A stretch of 64,000 nt of DNA from NCBI RefSeq assembly GCF_963678635.1, contig NC_087071.1, forward strand, positions 8,541,842 to 8,605,841, in the 5' to 3' direction. The notes under the pieces were generated by a model. It was not told where the DNA came from. It did no database searches and worked only from the letters and a program-made list of their open reading frames with translations. A program made the translations under genes and the position numbers. The DNA is from Symsagittifera roscoffensis. Lineage: Eukaryota > Xenacoelomorpha > Acoela > Convolutidae. Shown here piece after piece: positions 44,020 to 54,532 of the stretch. Each line of letters starts with the position of its first letter. Within the stretch, counting starts at the first letter, position 1.

Positions 44020-45430
44020 ATCACATGAAAAAGATTTTTGAAATATAGAAACGCATTTTCTGAATCAGAAGCCAACAGTTTAGACAAACTATATAAATTA
44101 AAAGAATCAATAAATAAAAATTGCCCCATTCACGATCAATTATTTTTTTCCGACTCAGAAACAACTTCAAATTCATCAAAAAGAGGAAAAAGAAGAATAA
44201 AAAAGCAATATAAGCACAAACCAGTACACCTGTATAATTGGAATCAACCAATTAGACACATTGATTGTTATATATTAACAGTCATCAAACGAAAAATTGA
44301 GCCACACTCAAAGTGACGAAAGTCCAGATGAAGAAGCAGTTTTTCCCTTTCTTATAGATTGACTCGATGATAGAGGACAAACACGATTTTGTAAAAACTT
44401 ACTCGTAAATTTGTTTGAACCAGGAATCAGTCCATGCAAAGCAGAATTCCTGGATGTAAAAATCAAAAGACAAATTATTGAACAATATTTGAAAGACATA
44501 TGTTATCTAACACAACAATACGGAATCTACGCCATAGAATTCAGCACACCAAATACAGCCCATAGTAAATATGTAATTCAAACAGACGATTTTGAATTAG
44601 AATTTTCAAAAGTATTCATCGAATATATCAACAGCATACAATATCATAATTCACAAAGCAAATTCCATATTCACTAACGAAGTTTTTGCAATAATATATA
44701 GTTATATATCTATATTAGAAAAAACAGAAGTTCAAAGTATATCACCAACCGAAACATCGAAACATACAAAAAAAACGAAATGAAATCACAGTATTTTCAA
44801 CATTTCTACATATAAGCCGCAAAAATTTTACTAAAGAAGATGTTTCACAAAACACTAAAAATGATTTACAAAATATTTTAGCATGGTTTATAATAGATTA
44901 TTTCACCCACAATTTAGATTTATATTCACAAGCAAGAAAAAATTTAAGACCTCAAAATACCAATGACGACACTGTCCTTTCAGAACAATCAGATTACGTT
45001 TGGGACCCTGAATGGTCTCATCCAGCATTTCTAAATATTCCACAAGATATCTCGAGTCAAGCAACAAGTATCTTTCCACAGAGATTATGTAAAAGTAATA
45101 CCACTAACCATTGACGCATCACCATTAAATTATAATACATTTTTACCAGATACACGAAATAACAGCTTAAATTCAACAGTCATACATAATGAAAATCTCA
45201 ATGGAACCAGAAATCTTACACAACAAGATATTCAAACACCATCACACTTCATAAATGAAGAAATCGTCCAAACAACAATAACAACTACACAACAAAGTAT
45301 TTCACCAATACACCCCAATCTGACAACACCAAGAAATACAAATACATCACTATCACAGGTAACCTTACAATCAACCGTTAAACAATCGGTTGCTCCAAAA
45401 TGTTCACAAAGGACTATCAAACGTATAGAC
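44020..45430 (+). pseudogene. Pre-gag coding region of the gypsy element (unrecognised, broken)
   Basis: Open stretches in alternating frames cover this 1.4 kb almost continuously. 44038-44316 is Lys/Ser-rich with KRGKRRIKKQYKHK. 44310-44677 contains PDEEAVFPFLID, a TGA, then NLFEPGISPCKAEFLD and YGIYAIEFSTPN. 44840-45110 contains LQNILAWFIIDYFTHNLDLY and SDYVWDPEWSHPAFL. A Ser/Thr/Asn-rich stretch follows to 45430. At least three frame changes and stops interrupt it. It may be a very long N-terminal part of Gag or a separate gene. I recognise no family, and such a region is not usual in Ty3/gypsy elements. Confidence 0.55.
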
Positions 45431-46083
45431 CAATGACAATACCGTCAAAAACACAAAAAATGTTCACAAGAAACACTTTTGCAGAACACAATTATAATTA
45501 TGCTCATCAACCAAAGACAAATCAACCTCCCCAAAAAACTACACAAAAATTAAATCACGTATGTTCCCATTATTGGAACCTTCCAAAAACATCGACCAAT
45601 TCAGTAAATTTTCCAGATAATCCACAGCCTACACAGGATTGCAGTGAAAATTACCCATTTTTTCAACAGAATAAAAACAAACAACATACACCATATAACA
45701 CAAACCATTTATCATCTGATGACGATGATTATCATCAACCAGATAATTTTGCACCATATACTAAAAAATATCGCACACAGAGACCGCGACAATCTCAACC
45801 ATCTCAAAATATGAAAATTTACCAACAAAATCCAACAGATATACAACAAATGCATATACAAAACCCATTTAACACACAATCTTTTCAACCACTACAACCA
45901 CAAAACCCAATGTTAATGCATTCTTATCAACCAACCCAAATGCAAAATGAAATACCGCTCCCATATTACCTTCAGCAACATGAAATCACAAAAAATCAAT
46001 TTTCAAATTTTTCACAAATGCCAAATGCCGCAGAATCACTACAGATGACTATGAATCCATACCTCATCAATAACATCGAATAA
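45400..46083 (+). CDS. Gln/Asn/Pro-rich N-terminal region of Gag
   Basis: A 227-codon frame dominated by Gln, Asn, Pro and Tyr (for example PQKTTQKLNH, YHQPDNFAPYTKKY, QSFQPLQPQNPMLM), with an acidic SSDDDDY patch. It ends with a stop 8 bases before the ATG of the next frame, and a single one-base shift at about 46076-46082 would link them, so it is probably the N-terminus of Gag. Low-complexity Q/N-rich sequence suggests a disordered, assembly-prone segment. Confidence 0.5.
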   Translation: MFTKDYQTYRPMTIPSKTQKMFTRNTFAEHNYNYAHQPKTNQPPQKTTQKLNHVCSHYWNLPKTSTNSVNFPDNPQPTQDCSENYPFFQQNKNKQHTPYNTNHLSSDDDDYHQPDNFAPYTKKYRTQRPRQSQPSQNMKIYQQNPTDIQQMHIQNPFNTQSFQPLQPQNPMLMHSYQPTQMQNEIPLPYYLQQHEITKNQFSNFSQMPNAAESLQMTMNPYLINNIE

Positions 46084-46090
46084 ACCATTA

Positions 46091-47000
46091 ATGGTATTCA
46101 CAGGAACAGACCCTGAATATTCTGTAGAAGACTATTTGAATGCAGTAACAGCAAACTTAATTTTAAATATAGGACCCGAACCAATTAATACGCCACTACA
46201 TCAAAATTGGATACATAGACGCACAGCGTTAATACAAACAACACTAGATGGCGCAGCTCAAAAATGGTTTTCAGTATTACCCATAGAAATAATATCAGAC
46301 TGGAAAAGATTCACACAAGAATTTTCAAAAATATTTGATTCTGAAAGAAACAAACAACATCAAAGATTTCTATGCAGCGAAATACACAGATTACCAAATG
46401 AAACAATTAAACAATTAGCAGCACGAATCAAAACACTAGATCGAAAAGCATATTCACATAATATACATGACTACAAAGACACAAAAATGACGGAAATTTT
46501 AATGATGACCTTAACACCTCAATTAAGGAAAATAGCTATAAAAAAAAGAGCATCTCATCCTTCCTCAATTCGAGAACCAGATTTAGATTTTCGAAAATTA
46601 TAAGATAAACTAGAACAAGCAGAAATCACAATGAAACTCGAAGAAACAGAAAATCTAAAACTACAATATGTTAATCGGATTGAAACAAATACTACACAAA
46701 TAAATAACATACAAGATTCAGACACAGACCTGATTGAAAAAATTACTGAAATACTAAATATCTACGAACGACATCCAAACTTTAAAGGCAAACCATCTTT
46801 CAAAAAATGGTGTAATTTTTGCCGACGATATGGACACAGTATTTCCGAATGTAGACAAAAACAACAAGACAATCAGAATAAACCTCAAAAGCACAAAGAA
46901 CCAAATAAATCATTCTACCATTACATGAAAAAAGAACAAAATCTACGACGAAAAAAATATATATCGAAATTTCTCACACGAAATTTCTCACAAAATTGAT
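46091..47000 (+). pseudogene. Gag (capsid and zinc knuckle) of the gypsy element
   Basis: 46091-46603 matches the retrotransposon Gag capsid pattern: an early YSVEDYLNAV, TTLDGAAQKWFSVLP and WKRFTQEFSKIF, then IHRLPNETIKQLAARIKTLD. After a stop at 46601-46603 the same frame continues, and 46631-46999 carries a CCHC zinc knuckle CNFCRRYGHSISEC (C-x2-C-x4-H-x4-C) near residue 60 that binds RNA. Gag would form the particle that encloses the RNA. The stop and later frame changes make it non-functional as it stands. Confidence 0.75.
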
Positions 47001-47005
47001 ATAAC

Positions 47006-47821
47006 CGATCGAATAGCCAAAATAACCAAAATAACTTTTCACGATCGAATTCAAACACAACAGAATTTATTTCTGGATCCAGTTCCCATTCAAACCCAAG
47101 GAATAGACACTATTCCAATAATCAATCACGAAACTCATCATATAACAGAAATAGAAACTATTCACAAAATAGAAATAGAAGTAATTCAAATAATCGAAAT
47201 CAGAATTATCCAAACAATAGATCAAGGAATAATTCATATAATAGATCAAATTATCACAGATCAAATGATAATTATCAAAACAGATCACGAAATAACTCAC
47301 CAAATCGAAACTCAGGTTACAATAATCGATACAGAAGTTTTTCCCAGTCATCACATAGGAATAATAACAGCTATTCCGATTCTAAACATTGATACAGAAG
47401 TAGCACACCAAAACATCAAAGAAACATTAATCAAGTGCAAACAAATGAAGAAACAACTTCAGACCCCCCAGGTATTGACGTCACAGGAAGTAACGAATTA
47501 CAACTAAATCATATAAATTGCGAATCATCAGATACTGAAAGTGATACAGATAATACAATCTCTGTAAATATGATAACAGTCGAAAACGACTATGAACCTA
47601 TCATATATGAACAACCTTTTACTTCACATATATATGAAAATCACTCGGAACTCCTCCACGATTACTATATTGGACCCATTAATAATACACAAGCTACACA
47701 AGAAGTAAACGAAATTAACACGGTAATTAAACCCGATAAAAAAGATGAAACACAATGCTCAAACACAAAACATATTTATAAAATATACAAAAAGAACAAC
47801 CAAGAGAAAAAAATTGGTTAA
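47006..47821 (+). pseudogene. Asn/Ser/Arg-rich nucleocapsid tail before the protease
   Basis: A frame without its own ATG is open from 47006 to 47389 and is nearly all Asn, Ser, Arg, Tyr and Gln (NSYNRSNYHRSNDNYQ, NNRNQNYPNNRSRNNS), a basic low-complexity tail right after the zinc knuckle. A TGA at 47390-47392 interrupts it; the same frame then continues (from 47435 as an acidic stretch, SSDTESDTDNTISVNM) to a stop at 47819. Such basic disordered tails bind RNA. A seven-A run (47807-47813) lies just before the stop, where the protease frame begins. Confidence 0.55.
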
Positions 47822-48231
47822 TTCCATTTTTCTTAGAGAGCCCAAAAAACAAAGAATTTCAACCACCAGATCTTGAAATTGATTTTTTAATTGACTCAGG
47901 AGCAGAATCAAATATAAGTAATATTCCCACATGGAATGAAATCAAAACATTGCATCCAAATTTAACACCTCTTGAAACCTCTAGTAAATTAGCAACAGCA
48001 CAAGGATCAACATTAGTAAATTATGGAAAAATCCAATTACTCCTTCTCCCCACAAGAACAATGGAACAAAACAAATTTTTGAACAAACCATTTAAACAAA
48101 TATTTCATATTACTGATATTAAACCCATTATCATTGGCATACCATTTATATCTAAATATATACCAACAACCAACATCCTAAATAGTAAGATCCATATCAA
48201 AGATAAATACACAAAAAAAATACAGCCCTAA
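47815..48231 (+). CDS. Aspartic protease of the gypsy element
   Basis: This frame, entered by a shift at the A7 run, reads EIDFLIDSGAESNISNIPT, with the D-S-G active site near 47890. ATAQGSTLVNYGKIQLL then resembles the flap region and DIKPIIIGIPFISKY the 'iiG.pfl' core strand. It is complete for a retroviral-type protease monomer, which dimerises to process Gag-Pol. A frame change near 48225 leads into the next segment. Usual length is about 100-130 residues, which fits. Confidence 0.7.
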   Translation, partial: WLIPFFLESPKNKEFQPPDLEIDFLIDSGAESNISNIPTWNEIKTLHPNLTPLETSSKLATAQGSTLVNYGKIQLLLLPTRTMEQNKFLNKPFKQIFHITDIKPIIIGIPFISKYIPTTNILNSKIHIKDKYTKKIQP

Positions 48232-48232
48232 C

Positions 48233-49232
48233 ATTCTTCCAAAGAATAAACAAACAACCACCATTTTTTTCAAAATTTTATTCCATTTACAATCAACAAC
48301 GGAAATACCTGAAACCACTATCAGGAAAAATATATAATTTTTCAATAAAACAAGTTCACCAGTATAACAAAAGTCAAAGTAAACAACAACTTTTCATGTC
48401 AGACTTCGAATTTAAACCTATCCACAAATTTTTCAAAATTACAATCTCATCCATAAAATACTCGAAAAATACGAATTCCGACATCATTTCATTACACGTG
48501 TATAACAATATACCATATCAAGTAACATTACCCTTAGGACTTTTAGGATATTGTGAAACAAATGCTACAATTTCACCTATAAATGAAGTAGCCTACCGCG
48601 TTAATAGTATACTCCAAATATTAGATATTTGACTATCAACAATTCTTGGCGAAGAATTATCCATAAATAATATAATAAGTAATGAAAAAAGAAACACAGA
48701 TTAATTCACAAAAACACCATATTTTAAAACGACTTTCAATTTTACAATTTACACAAAAGAACAACTAAAATTTTTAACAATGTTTAATTTTGAACACTCA
48801 CAAATCACACAAATTGAATTTGATAACTTAGCAAAACAACTGTTAAAATATTCAACAGTCTATGCAACATCAAAATTTGACGTTGGAATAATCAGTTCAT
48901 CACTACACTTTCCGTTAAAACCTGACGCAGTTTTCAAAAAACAAAGAGCAAGTAAAATACCGATTCACTTACACGACAAGGTAAACAGATTACTTGATAT
49001 TTTAGAGCAATACGAAATTATCTCACCAGTAAATAAGGAAGAACAACCAAAAGGTAACACCTTCATCAACCCTGTTATCATTCTAGCAAAAGGTGAATCA
49101 CTAAAAATAGTTTTAGACGCTAGATACCTCAATTCACTAATTGACGAATCAAAATGCAATTGGCCTATTGAAATCATAGAAGTTATCTTAACAAAGATAA
49201 ATGGTACATATTTCACAACCGCAGACATATGA
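48233..49232 (+). pseudogene. Protease-RT linker and RT N-terminus
   Basis: Open in one frame with stops at 48630-48632 and about 48702. The linker reads NIPYQVTLPLGLLGYCETNA and EVAYRVNSILQILDI, comparable to the pre-RT segment of gypsy elements. From 48780 the RT fingers follow: HFPLKPDAVFKKQRASKIP, INPVIILAKGESLKIVLDAR, YLNSLIDESKCNWPI and GTYFTTADI, where the last Asp is the first catalytic aspartate. A one-base frame change at about 49229 separates it from the rest of the RT. Confidence 0.7.
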
Positions 49233-50464
49233 ATAAAGCTTATAATCAAATGCCACTAGATGAACAATCACGACGTTTAACACAATTTGTCATTGGAAAT
49301 CAACAATATGAATTTAATCGCTTGTTCTATGGTATATCCATAGAACCAGCAGCTTTTTCAGCTTTTATGAGTAAAATTTTTAGACCACTAATACTCAAGA
49401 AAAATGCAATCACATTCTTAGATGATGTTTTCATGCAATCACAAACTAAAGAAGAAATGTTTACAGTTTTAGAACAGTATCACAAAATACTTCAGAACGA
49501 AAATCTGAAGGCAGCCCCCAATCAATCACACTTATTTTTAACACGCGTTGAATTTTTAGGACATAATATAGAACGAGAAACTATCACTCCATTAAAATCA
49601 CGCATTGATGCAATTCAAAAACTTCAGCCACCTACAAATAAAAAGAAAATCCAAGAATTCCTTGGAATGTTAAATTTCGTAAGTAAATATGTTTACAAAA
49701 TGCAATTATACTTAAGACCCTTCTATAACATCCTCACACAACAAAATAATTTTGAATGGACCACTGAACATCAAACACGATTTGAAGAAATTAAAAAGCT
49801 TTTAACAGAACAAATTTCAAACACAATTCCAGATCCAAATCAACCATTCTATGCGATGTGCGATGGTTCAAATTTTGGCATCGGCGCAGCATTGCTACAA
49901 TCACATAGTGGAACAAATAAAATGAACCTTATATCAGCAAATTCACAATTATTCACACAAGCAGAGCTACGACTCTCAACTCTAATGAGAGAATGTACAG
50001 CTATAATTTATACACTTACAGAATATGAGCTTCTGATACTTGGATCAAAACACCCAACAGTTTTATGCACAGATCACAAACCAAATATATTTATCTTTAC
50101 ACAAAAATCAAATCCAAATCATAGAGTTTATAGATTTCAACTAATTTTAATGAAATTTCCAAACTTACATATAGTTTGGACAGCAGGAAAAAACCTTGCG
50201 TTACCCGATACATTAAGTCAAAATACTTCACCCGAATTACTTACACAAAAAACTACAGTTGAAATACCACAAAATATTAAATTTTATCTCGCAAAAGATG
50301 AAACATCACCCCGACTAGAATGCAAATATGCAGTAAAAACTGATATTGATCAATCACAGATAAATAATCTACAACCTTTTCCACTCTACTTAGGTTGCCA
50401 AAATAATCACTACGAAGTTGATTTACTAGGCACATCCACTTTTAAACCAATTCCATACTCATAA
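49229..50464 (+). CDS. Reverse transcriptase and RNase H of the gypsy element
   Basis: A 411-codon frame. It begins with NKAYNQMPLDEQSRRLTQF, then LFYGISIEPAAFSAFMSKIF and the catalytic ITFLDDVFMQSQ (F-x-D-D). RVEFLGHNIE and the PTNKKKIQEFLGMLNFVSKY connection follow. RNase H has PFYAMCDGSNFGIGAALLQ (first Asp), LMRECTAIIYTLTEYELLI (Glu) and VLCTDHKPNIF (Asp), then VWTAGKNLALPDTLSQ. All residues that I expect at the RT and RNase H sites are present, unlike in the element at 60-64 kb. It ends at TAA 50462, after which the same frame continues for another 170 codons. Confidence 0.85.
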   Translation: MNKAYNQMPLDEQSRRLTQFVIGNQQYEFNRLFYGISIEPAAFSAFMSKIFRPLILKKNAITFLDDVFMQSQTKEEMFTVLEQYHKILQNENLKAAPNQSHLFLTRVEFLGHNIERETITPLKSRIDAIQKLQPPTNKKKIQEFLGMLNFVSKYVYKMQLYLRPFYNILTQQNNFEWTTEHQTRFEEIKKLLTEQISNTIPDPNQPFYAMCDGSNFGIGAALLQSHSGTNKMNLISANSQLFTQAELRLSTLMRECTAIIYTLTEYELLILGSKHPTVLCTDHKPNIFIFTQKSNPNHRVYRFQLILMKFPNLHIVWTAGKNLALPDTLSQNTSPELLTQKTTVEIPQNIKFYLAKDETSPRLECKYAVKTDIDQSQINNLQPFPLYLGCQNNHYEVDLLGTSTFKPIPYS

Positions 50465-50985
50465 TGGATAAAACATAATACTCAACAAAAGAGAATAAAA
50501 CAACACTCGCATAAAAAAGACTTTTTTCCATTAATTGAAAAAGAAAATTTAATCAATAAAATAAATTTATCAGGACCACAAACAAACGATTCAAAATACA
50601 CAATAAACCAAGTTTTTGACCTCCATGACCCACTTGACACAATTTCCCTATCAAAACTAGAAATTGACAATATTTTTCTCCCTCCAACAGATAAAATTAC
50701 ACTTGAACTTTTAAAACAATATCAAAATCTCGACCCAGTAATTAGACAACTAAAATTACGGCACAAATACAAAACTAAGCCCGTAAAAGCAGATACCACA
50801 ATTTTAGGAAACAAAACACTCCTCCGATATTTCAGAAAATTTAATAACACAACAATCAATGAAAATACAGACCTTTTAGAATATCAATTAAATGATTCTA
50901 AAGTTCCCCATCCGGATCAGAAAAAAAATTACACAAAATTTTTATTACCCAAATGCACCAATTTGGATAAAAGTATTATGCAATG
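50465..50985 (+). pseudogene. RNase H-integrase linker
   Basis: In the same frame as the RT after an in-frame TAA. It reads SKYTINQVFDLHDPLDTISL, PPTDKITLELLKQYQN and DPVIRQLKLRHKYKTKPV, the usual lead-in to gypsy integrases ('il..Qr.Dp.i..l'). A frame change at about 50900-50985 leads into the integrase frame. Confidence 0.6.
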
Positions 50986-51497
50986 ATTGCATAATATGTC
51001 AATTAAACAAACATTATCCAAATCAAAAACAAATAGCACAAAAACAAGATTTTAAAGGACAAAGTTTATATTTCAACCATCGTATTTCATTCGATATAAA
51101 AGGACCAATTTCACCATCCTCTGAAGGAAACTCATACATTATGGTCATTGTTGATGCATTCACACATTATGTAGCACTCAACCCAGTACCACATTGTAAT
51201 GCTTATTATGCTTACACAATACTTTATGAACATTGGATAGCTAAATTCGGATTACCCGAAATCTTAGTTACAGACAACGGTACAGAATTCATAAATAATG
51301 AAATCATCACACTATGCCACTTATATAGCATCAAACATAAACCACGTACATCTCATGCACCTTGGGCAAACAGTTTAGTCAAAGGTATGAACCGTTCATT
51401 ACAAAAATATCTCAGATGTATCATAAATGGAAATGATACAAGATACACAGAATGGTTAGCAGATGTAAAATTATTTCCCTTAGCATATAATTCATAA
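50892..51497 (+). pseudogene. Integrase core of the gypsy element, catalytic Glu replaced
   Basis: The zinc-finger end CNDCIICQLNK is followed by RISFDIKGPISPSSEGNSYI (first Asp) and GLPEILVTDNGTEFINNEII (second Asp). In the third catalytic position, where gypsy integrases have an 'nGlvEg.Nr.L' motif, this copy has NSLVKGMNRSL, so the Glu is Lys. It would insert cDNA into the genome if intact, but strand transfer should be impossible here. The frame ends with TAA just after LFPLAYNS, and the same frame continues beyond it. Confidence 0.8.
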
Positions 51498-52346
51498 ATC
51501 ACGACAACTTTAGGAATGTCACCATACGAAATGGTTTTTAATCAAAAGCCACGTGAACCAATTATGTTTACAGCAAATGCCCATAAAAATGCACAAGAAT
51601 ATTGCCAACCAAATAAAGACTCAATTTGTTATAACCTACCTTTACACAAACATGATGAACTTCATTTTCATCACCCACAAAATCTTAAATTAGCCTACGG
51701 CATACACACCGAATGGATTTTAAATAGAGATAAAAAACACCATGAAATTTACCAAAAAGTAACAAAGAAATTGTTACAAAGGCAAAACATTAACAACCAA
51801 ATTAATTCACGCTTTAAACCAGCCACAGATTTAAAAATTGGAACATCTGTTCTAATACCTAACTTTAATACGCAAAAAGGAATCTCTAAAAAATTACAAC
51901 CCCTTCGAAAAGGACCATACCAAATAATTGCCAAATCCACTGACGTAACGTATAAACTTACAGATTCAACTAAAAAAGAAATTGTTCAACGTCGTAACAA
52001 TCTATTGCCCTACGACCCAAAAGAATGCGCACTACGCGAATTCACTCAATTATATTCTTTCACAGGTTTAAAATTTATTCAAAATCATCCACATACAGAA
52101 AAAGAAATAGATGAACAAGACAACGTTCATCATGAAAATCAAAATCAAAAACAAACCAAAGCTAAAAACAATCAAAAAATGCCAGACACAAAAATACCTC
52201 AAAGAGAAAAAAAGAACAGGAAATTGATAGAAAAATTTTTACCACAAGAACAAGTAGAAAAATCAGAACATAGAGAAGTATCACGACTTAGAAATCAACC
52301 ACGTAAAAATTACAAAACATTCATTCCACACTCTAAAATATTTTAA
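51498..52346 (+). CDS. Integrase C-terminal part
   Basis: Continues the integrase frame after a premature TAA (51495-51497). It reads TLGMSPYEMVFNQKPREPIM, the normal gypsy 'tt..sPfelvyG..pr' segment, then a basic helical part (KVTKKLLQRQNINNQINSRF). LKIGTSVLIPNF and KLQPLRKGPYQIIAKSTDV follow, the GPY/F-type module, and then VQRRNNLLPYDP. The tail (52070-52346) is Lys/Gln/Glu-rich and ends NYKTFIPHSKIF. The whole pol region would be one reading unit in an intact relative. Confidence 0.75.
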   Translation: MTTTLGMSPYEMVFNQKPREPIMFTANAHKNAQEYCQPNKDSICYNLPLHKHDELHFHHPQNLKLAYGIHTEWILNRDKKHHEIYQKVTKKLLQRQNINNQINSRFKPATDLKIGTSVLIPNFNTQKGISKKLQPLRKGPYQIIAKSTDVTYKLTDSTKKEIVQRRNNLLPYDPKECALREFTQLYSFTGLKFIQNHPHTEKEIDEQDNVHHENQNQKQTKAKNNQKMPDTKIPQREKKNRKLIEKFLPQEQVEKSEHREVSRLRNQPRKNYKTFIPHSKIF

Positions 52347-53509
52347 AAAAGTGAGTTTCAACAACAACTTTGATTTTAAAGATTCATTATTCTTACACCT
52401 CTAAATCATTTTGAGCTTTCATTTTTCAAGATAACATGCTGACAAATACGCAACAATTCTAGTTCAGATTCAGCCAATAGGATTCACTCAAAACTGTCGC
52501 CTTCTATATCTCTAACACCAACCTATTAGCCGATAAAATCCAGGTATATCTATAACTATAACTTTACAACCTCCAGGTCAAAAATAAGCAACTCGCTAAA
52601 GCTTGACAACTAAAATAAATACCACCATAATATTACAACCCTCCCCTATCTAATAACGCAAAGATCAACAAAATTTTCCCAACTCAGACCTCAAAAACCC
52701 TCCAACCAAAAATGACGAATTAGCCTAAAGTAAAAAAGGACCATAATCATCCGGCCTAAAGTACAAATATTTCAAAAACACCCTAGATCACCCGAAAAGT
52801 AAAAATAAAGCAAAGAAGACCTCCCAAAGACCATAAAATTAGCCCCCAACAGTTTTTCACAAAACTCAACCCACTTGTCAAAAAACCAATAAATAACTCG
52901 ACCACACTTGAATCTCGCCTCAAACAACAAAAAATATTCGACGAAGAAATCATTTCTTAAATGCTCTTCTCTCAATCAGTCAATATCTTAAAAAATACAA
53001 TCTTAAATCTTTTAATAAAATTTTTCATTCTATTCAAACTTTTCTTCATATTTTTATTCGATACTTTTGAATTTTTTATAATCATTTTAATAGTTTTTTG
53101 CAATTTTTTTAAAATTTTCTACTCCCTATTTGAAATATATCTCCAACTTTCCCAAATCAATGATCATATTCACAGGTACGATAATTCAAAGTCTATTTAA
53201 ATGATACGAAATTTTTAGTAGAACAGATATTTTTATACTATTTGTAATTTTCATCACATTTTTATCATCCCTAAAACTGACAATGTGCAAATGTGTAGAA
53301 AAAAGCAATAGTCACATTTGCCTTAGCAACAATCCTTTTAATTTTTTTCATCGAAGAATACTACAATAAACATAAATCTTCCCACTAGAAAAAATCAATC
53401 GGACACGTTTCAAAAATTGCTAACCAACAATCACAAAATCAGTCTTCGCCGACATCATCCCAAGAAAACCCAGCAATACCCACAACTACCCAAAACCTCC
53501 AAACATCCA
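52347..53509 (+). other. Region between pol and the next ORF, with a hydrophobic frame
   Basis: A-rich, mostly closed in all frames. A 79-codon frame at 52961-53200 is extremely hydrophobic (NLLIKFFILFKLFFIFLFD, FFIIILIVFCNFFKIF) and could be a membrane segment of a lost protein or a splice leader; its A/T content alone might produce it. No domain recognised. Confidence 0.35.
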
Positions 53510-54532
53510 CACTAATTTCTTTTTAAGATAACCCATACACTTTTGAAGAACGACACGCTCGCTTATCCGAACCATTAGAACCAGTTCAGCGACAGGCACC
53601 CCTAAGTGAACCAACATATAATTTTTACCCCACATTACCACAAGACTTAAACAGAATAAGACACATTAGTCAAAATCAAAATACAGTCGAAATAAATAGA
53701 CAGATTATACATTCACGAAGAAATAGAAATTTTCAAACCCCTAGAGTTCATTTTGATATACCCCAGTCACCAACACCAACTACTTCAGAAATTTTAAGTA
53801 GTACATTGCCAGAAACTCTCACACTACTTTCACAACATAGCACCTCAAGTATACCCTCAGATTACTTAGGTTCAACACCAACATCTGAACAAATACGTGA
53901 AAATCCCTCTAACCCCCCCCCCCAATCCTACCGCACGACTACCATATTGGGCAGCACACTCATATACGCAAGGTGAAACAAACATAGTAAATGAACCAAT
54001 AGATATTTCTACGGATACAACACCATCATCACTACCAGAAACATTATTGATACCGTCAACACCATCATTAAGTCAAACTTCACCGACGCTTTTCCCTTTA
54101 AATTTTCCAAATAACCTCGACGCTAGATATCGAGAACAATCATCAACAAATATCCCTTTACGACTAAATTGGAATACATTCGTAGCACCCCCACCATTAT
54201 TTGAACAACATCAAGATAGTAACCGACTCCACAGTTGGGCACTCAACAGACTACAATATAGACAAGATATCCACGAAGATATTCGTGAACACAATATTCA
54301 AATACTTCAACAAAATAGTCTCCAATTAAAATTTGAAATCACGATCAAACTTAACAATATTGTTCAATATCCCTACCCATTAAATCCACCAAATATAACA
54401 GCTCAATCGCTACCACCACCATTTATAACAACTGAAGTAATATATAAATACGATAGATATACAAAAAACACAATTGGTTACATCACATTTTATAACCCAT
54501 TTTCAGGATTATCATACACATGTATATTCTAA
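53510..54532 (+). pseudogene. Pro/Ser/Thr-rich ORF between pol and env
   Basis: A frame open from about 53526 (FEERHARLSEPLEPVQRQAP, then HIPQSP-like and SPTPTTSEILSSTLPETL) shifts at a nine-C run (53918-53926) into the 53897-54532 frame. The second part is Ser/Thr/Pro-rich at first (PSSLPETLLIPSTPSLSQTS), then more structured (LRLNWNTFVAPPPLFEQHQ, LKFEITIKLNNIVQYPYPL, IGYITFYNPFSGLSYTC). The stop overlaps the start of the env frame by 13 bases. No known family comes to mind. A structural, regulatory or envelope-associated role is speculation. Confidence 0.5.
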
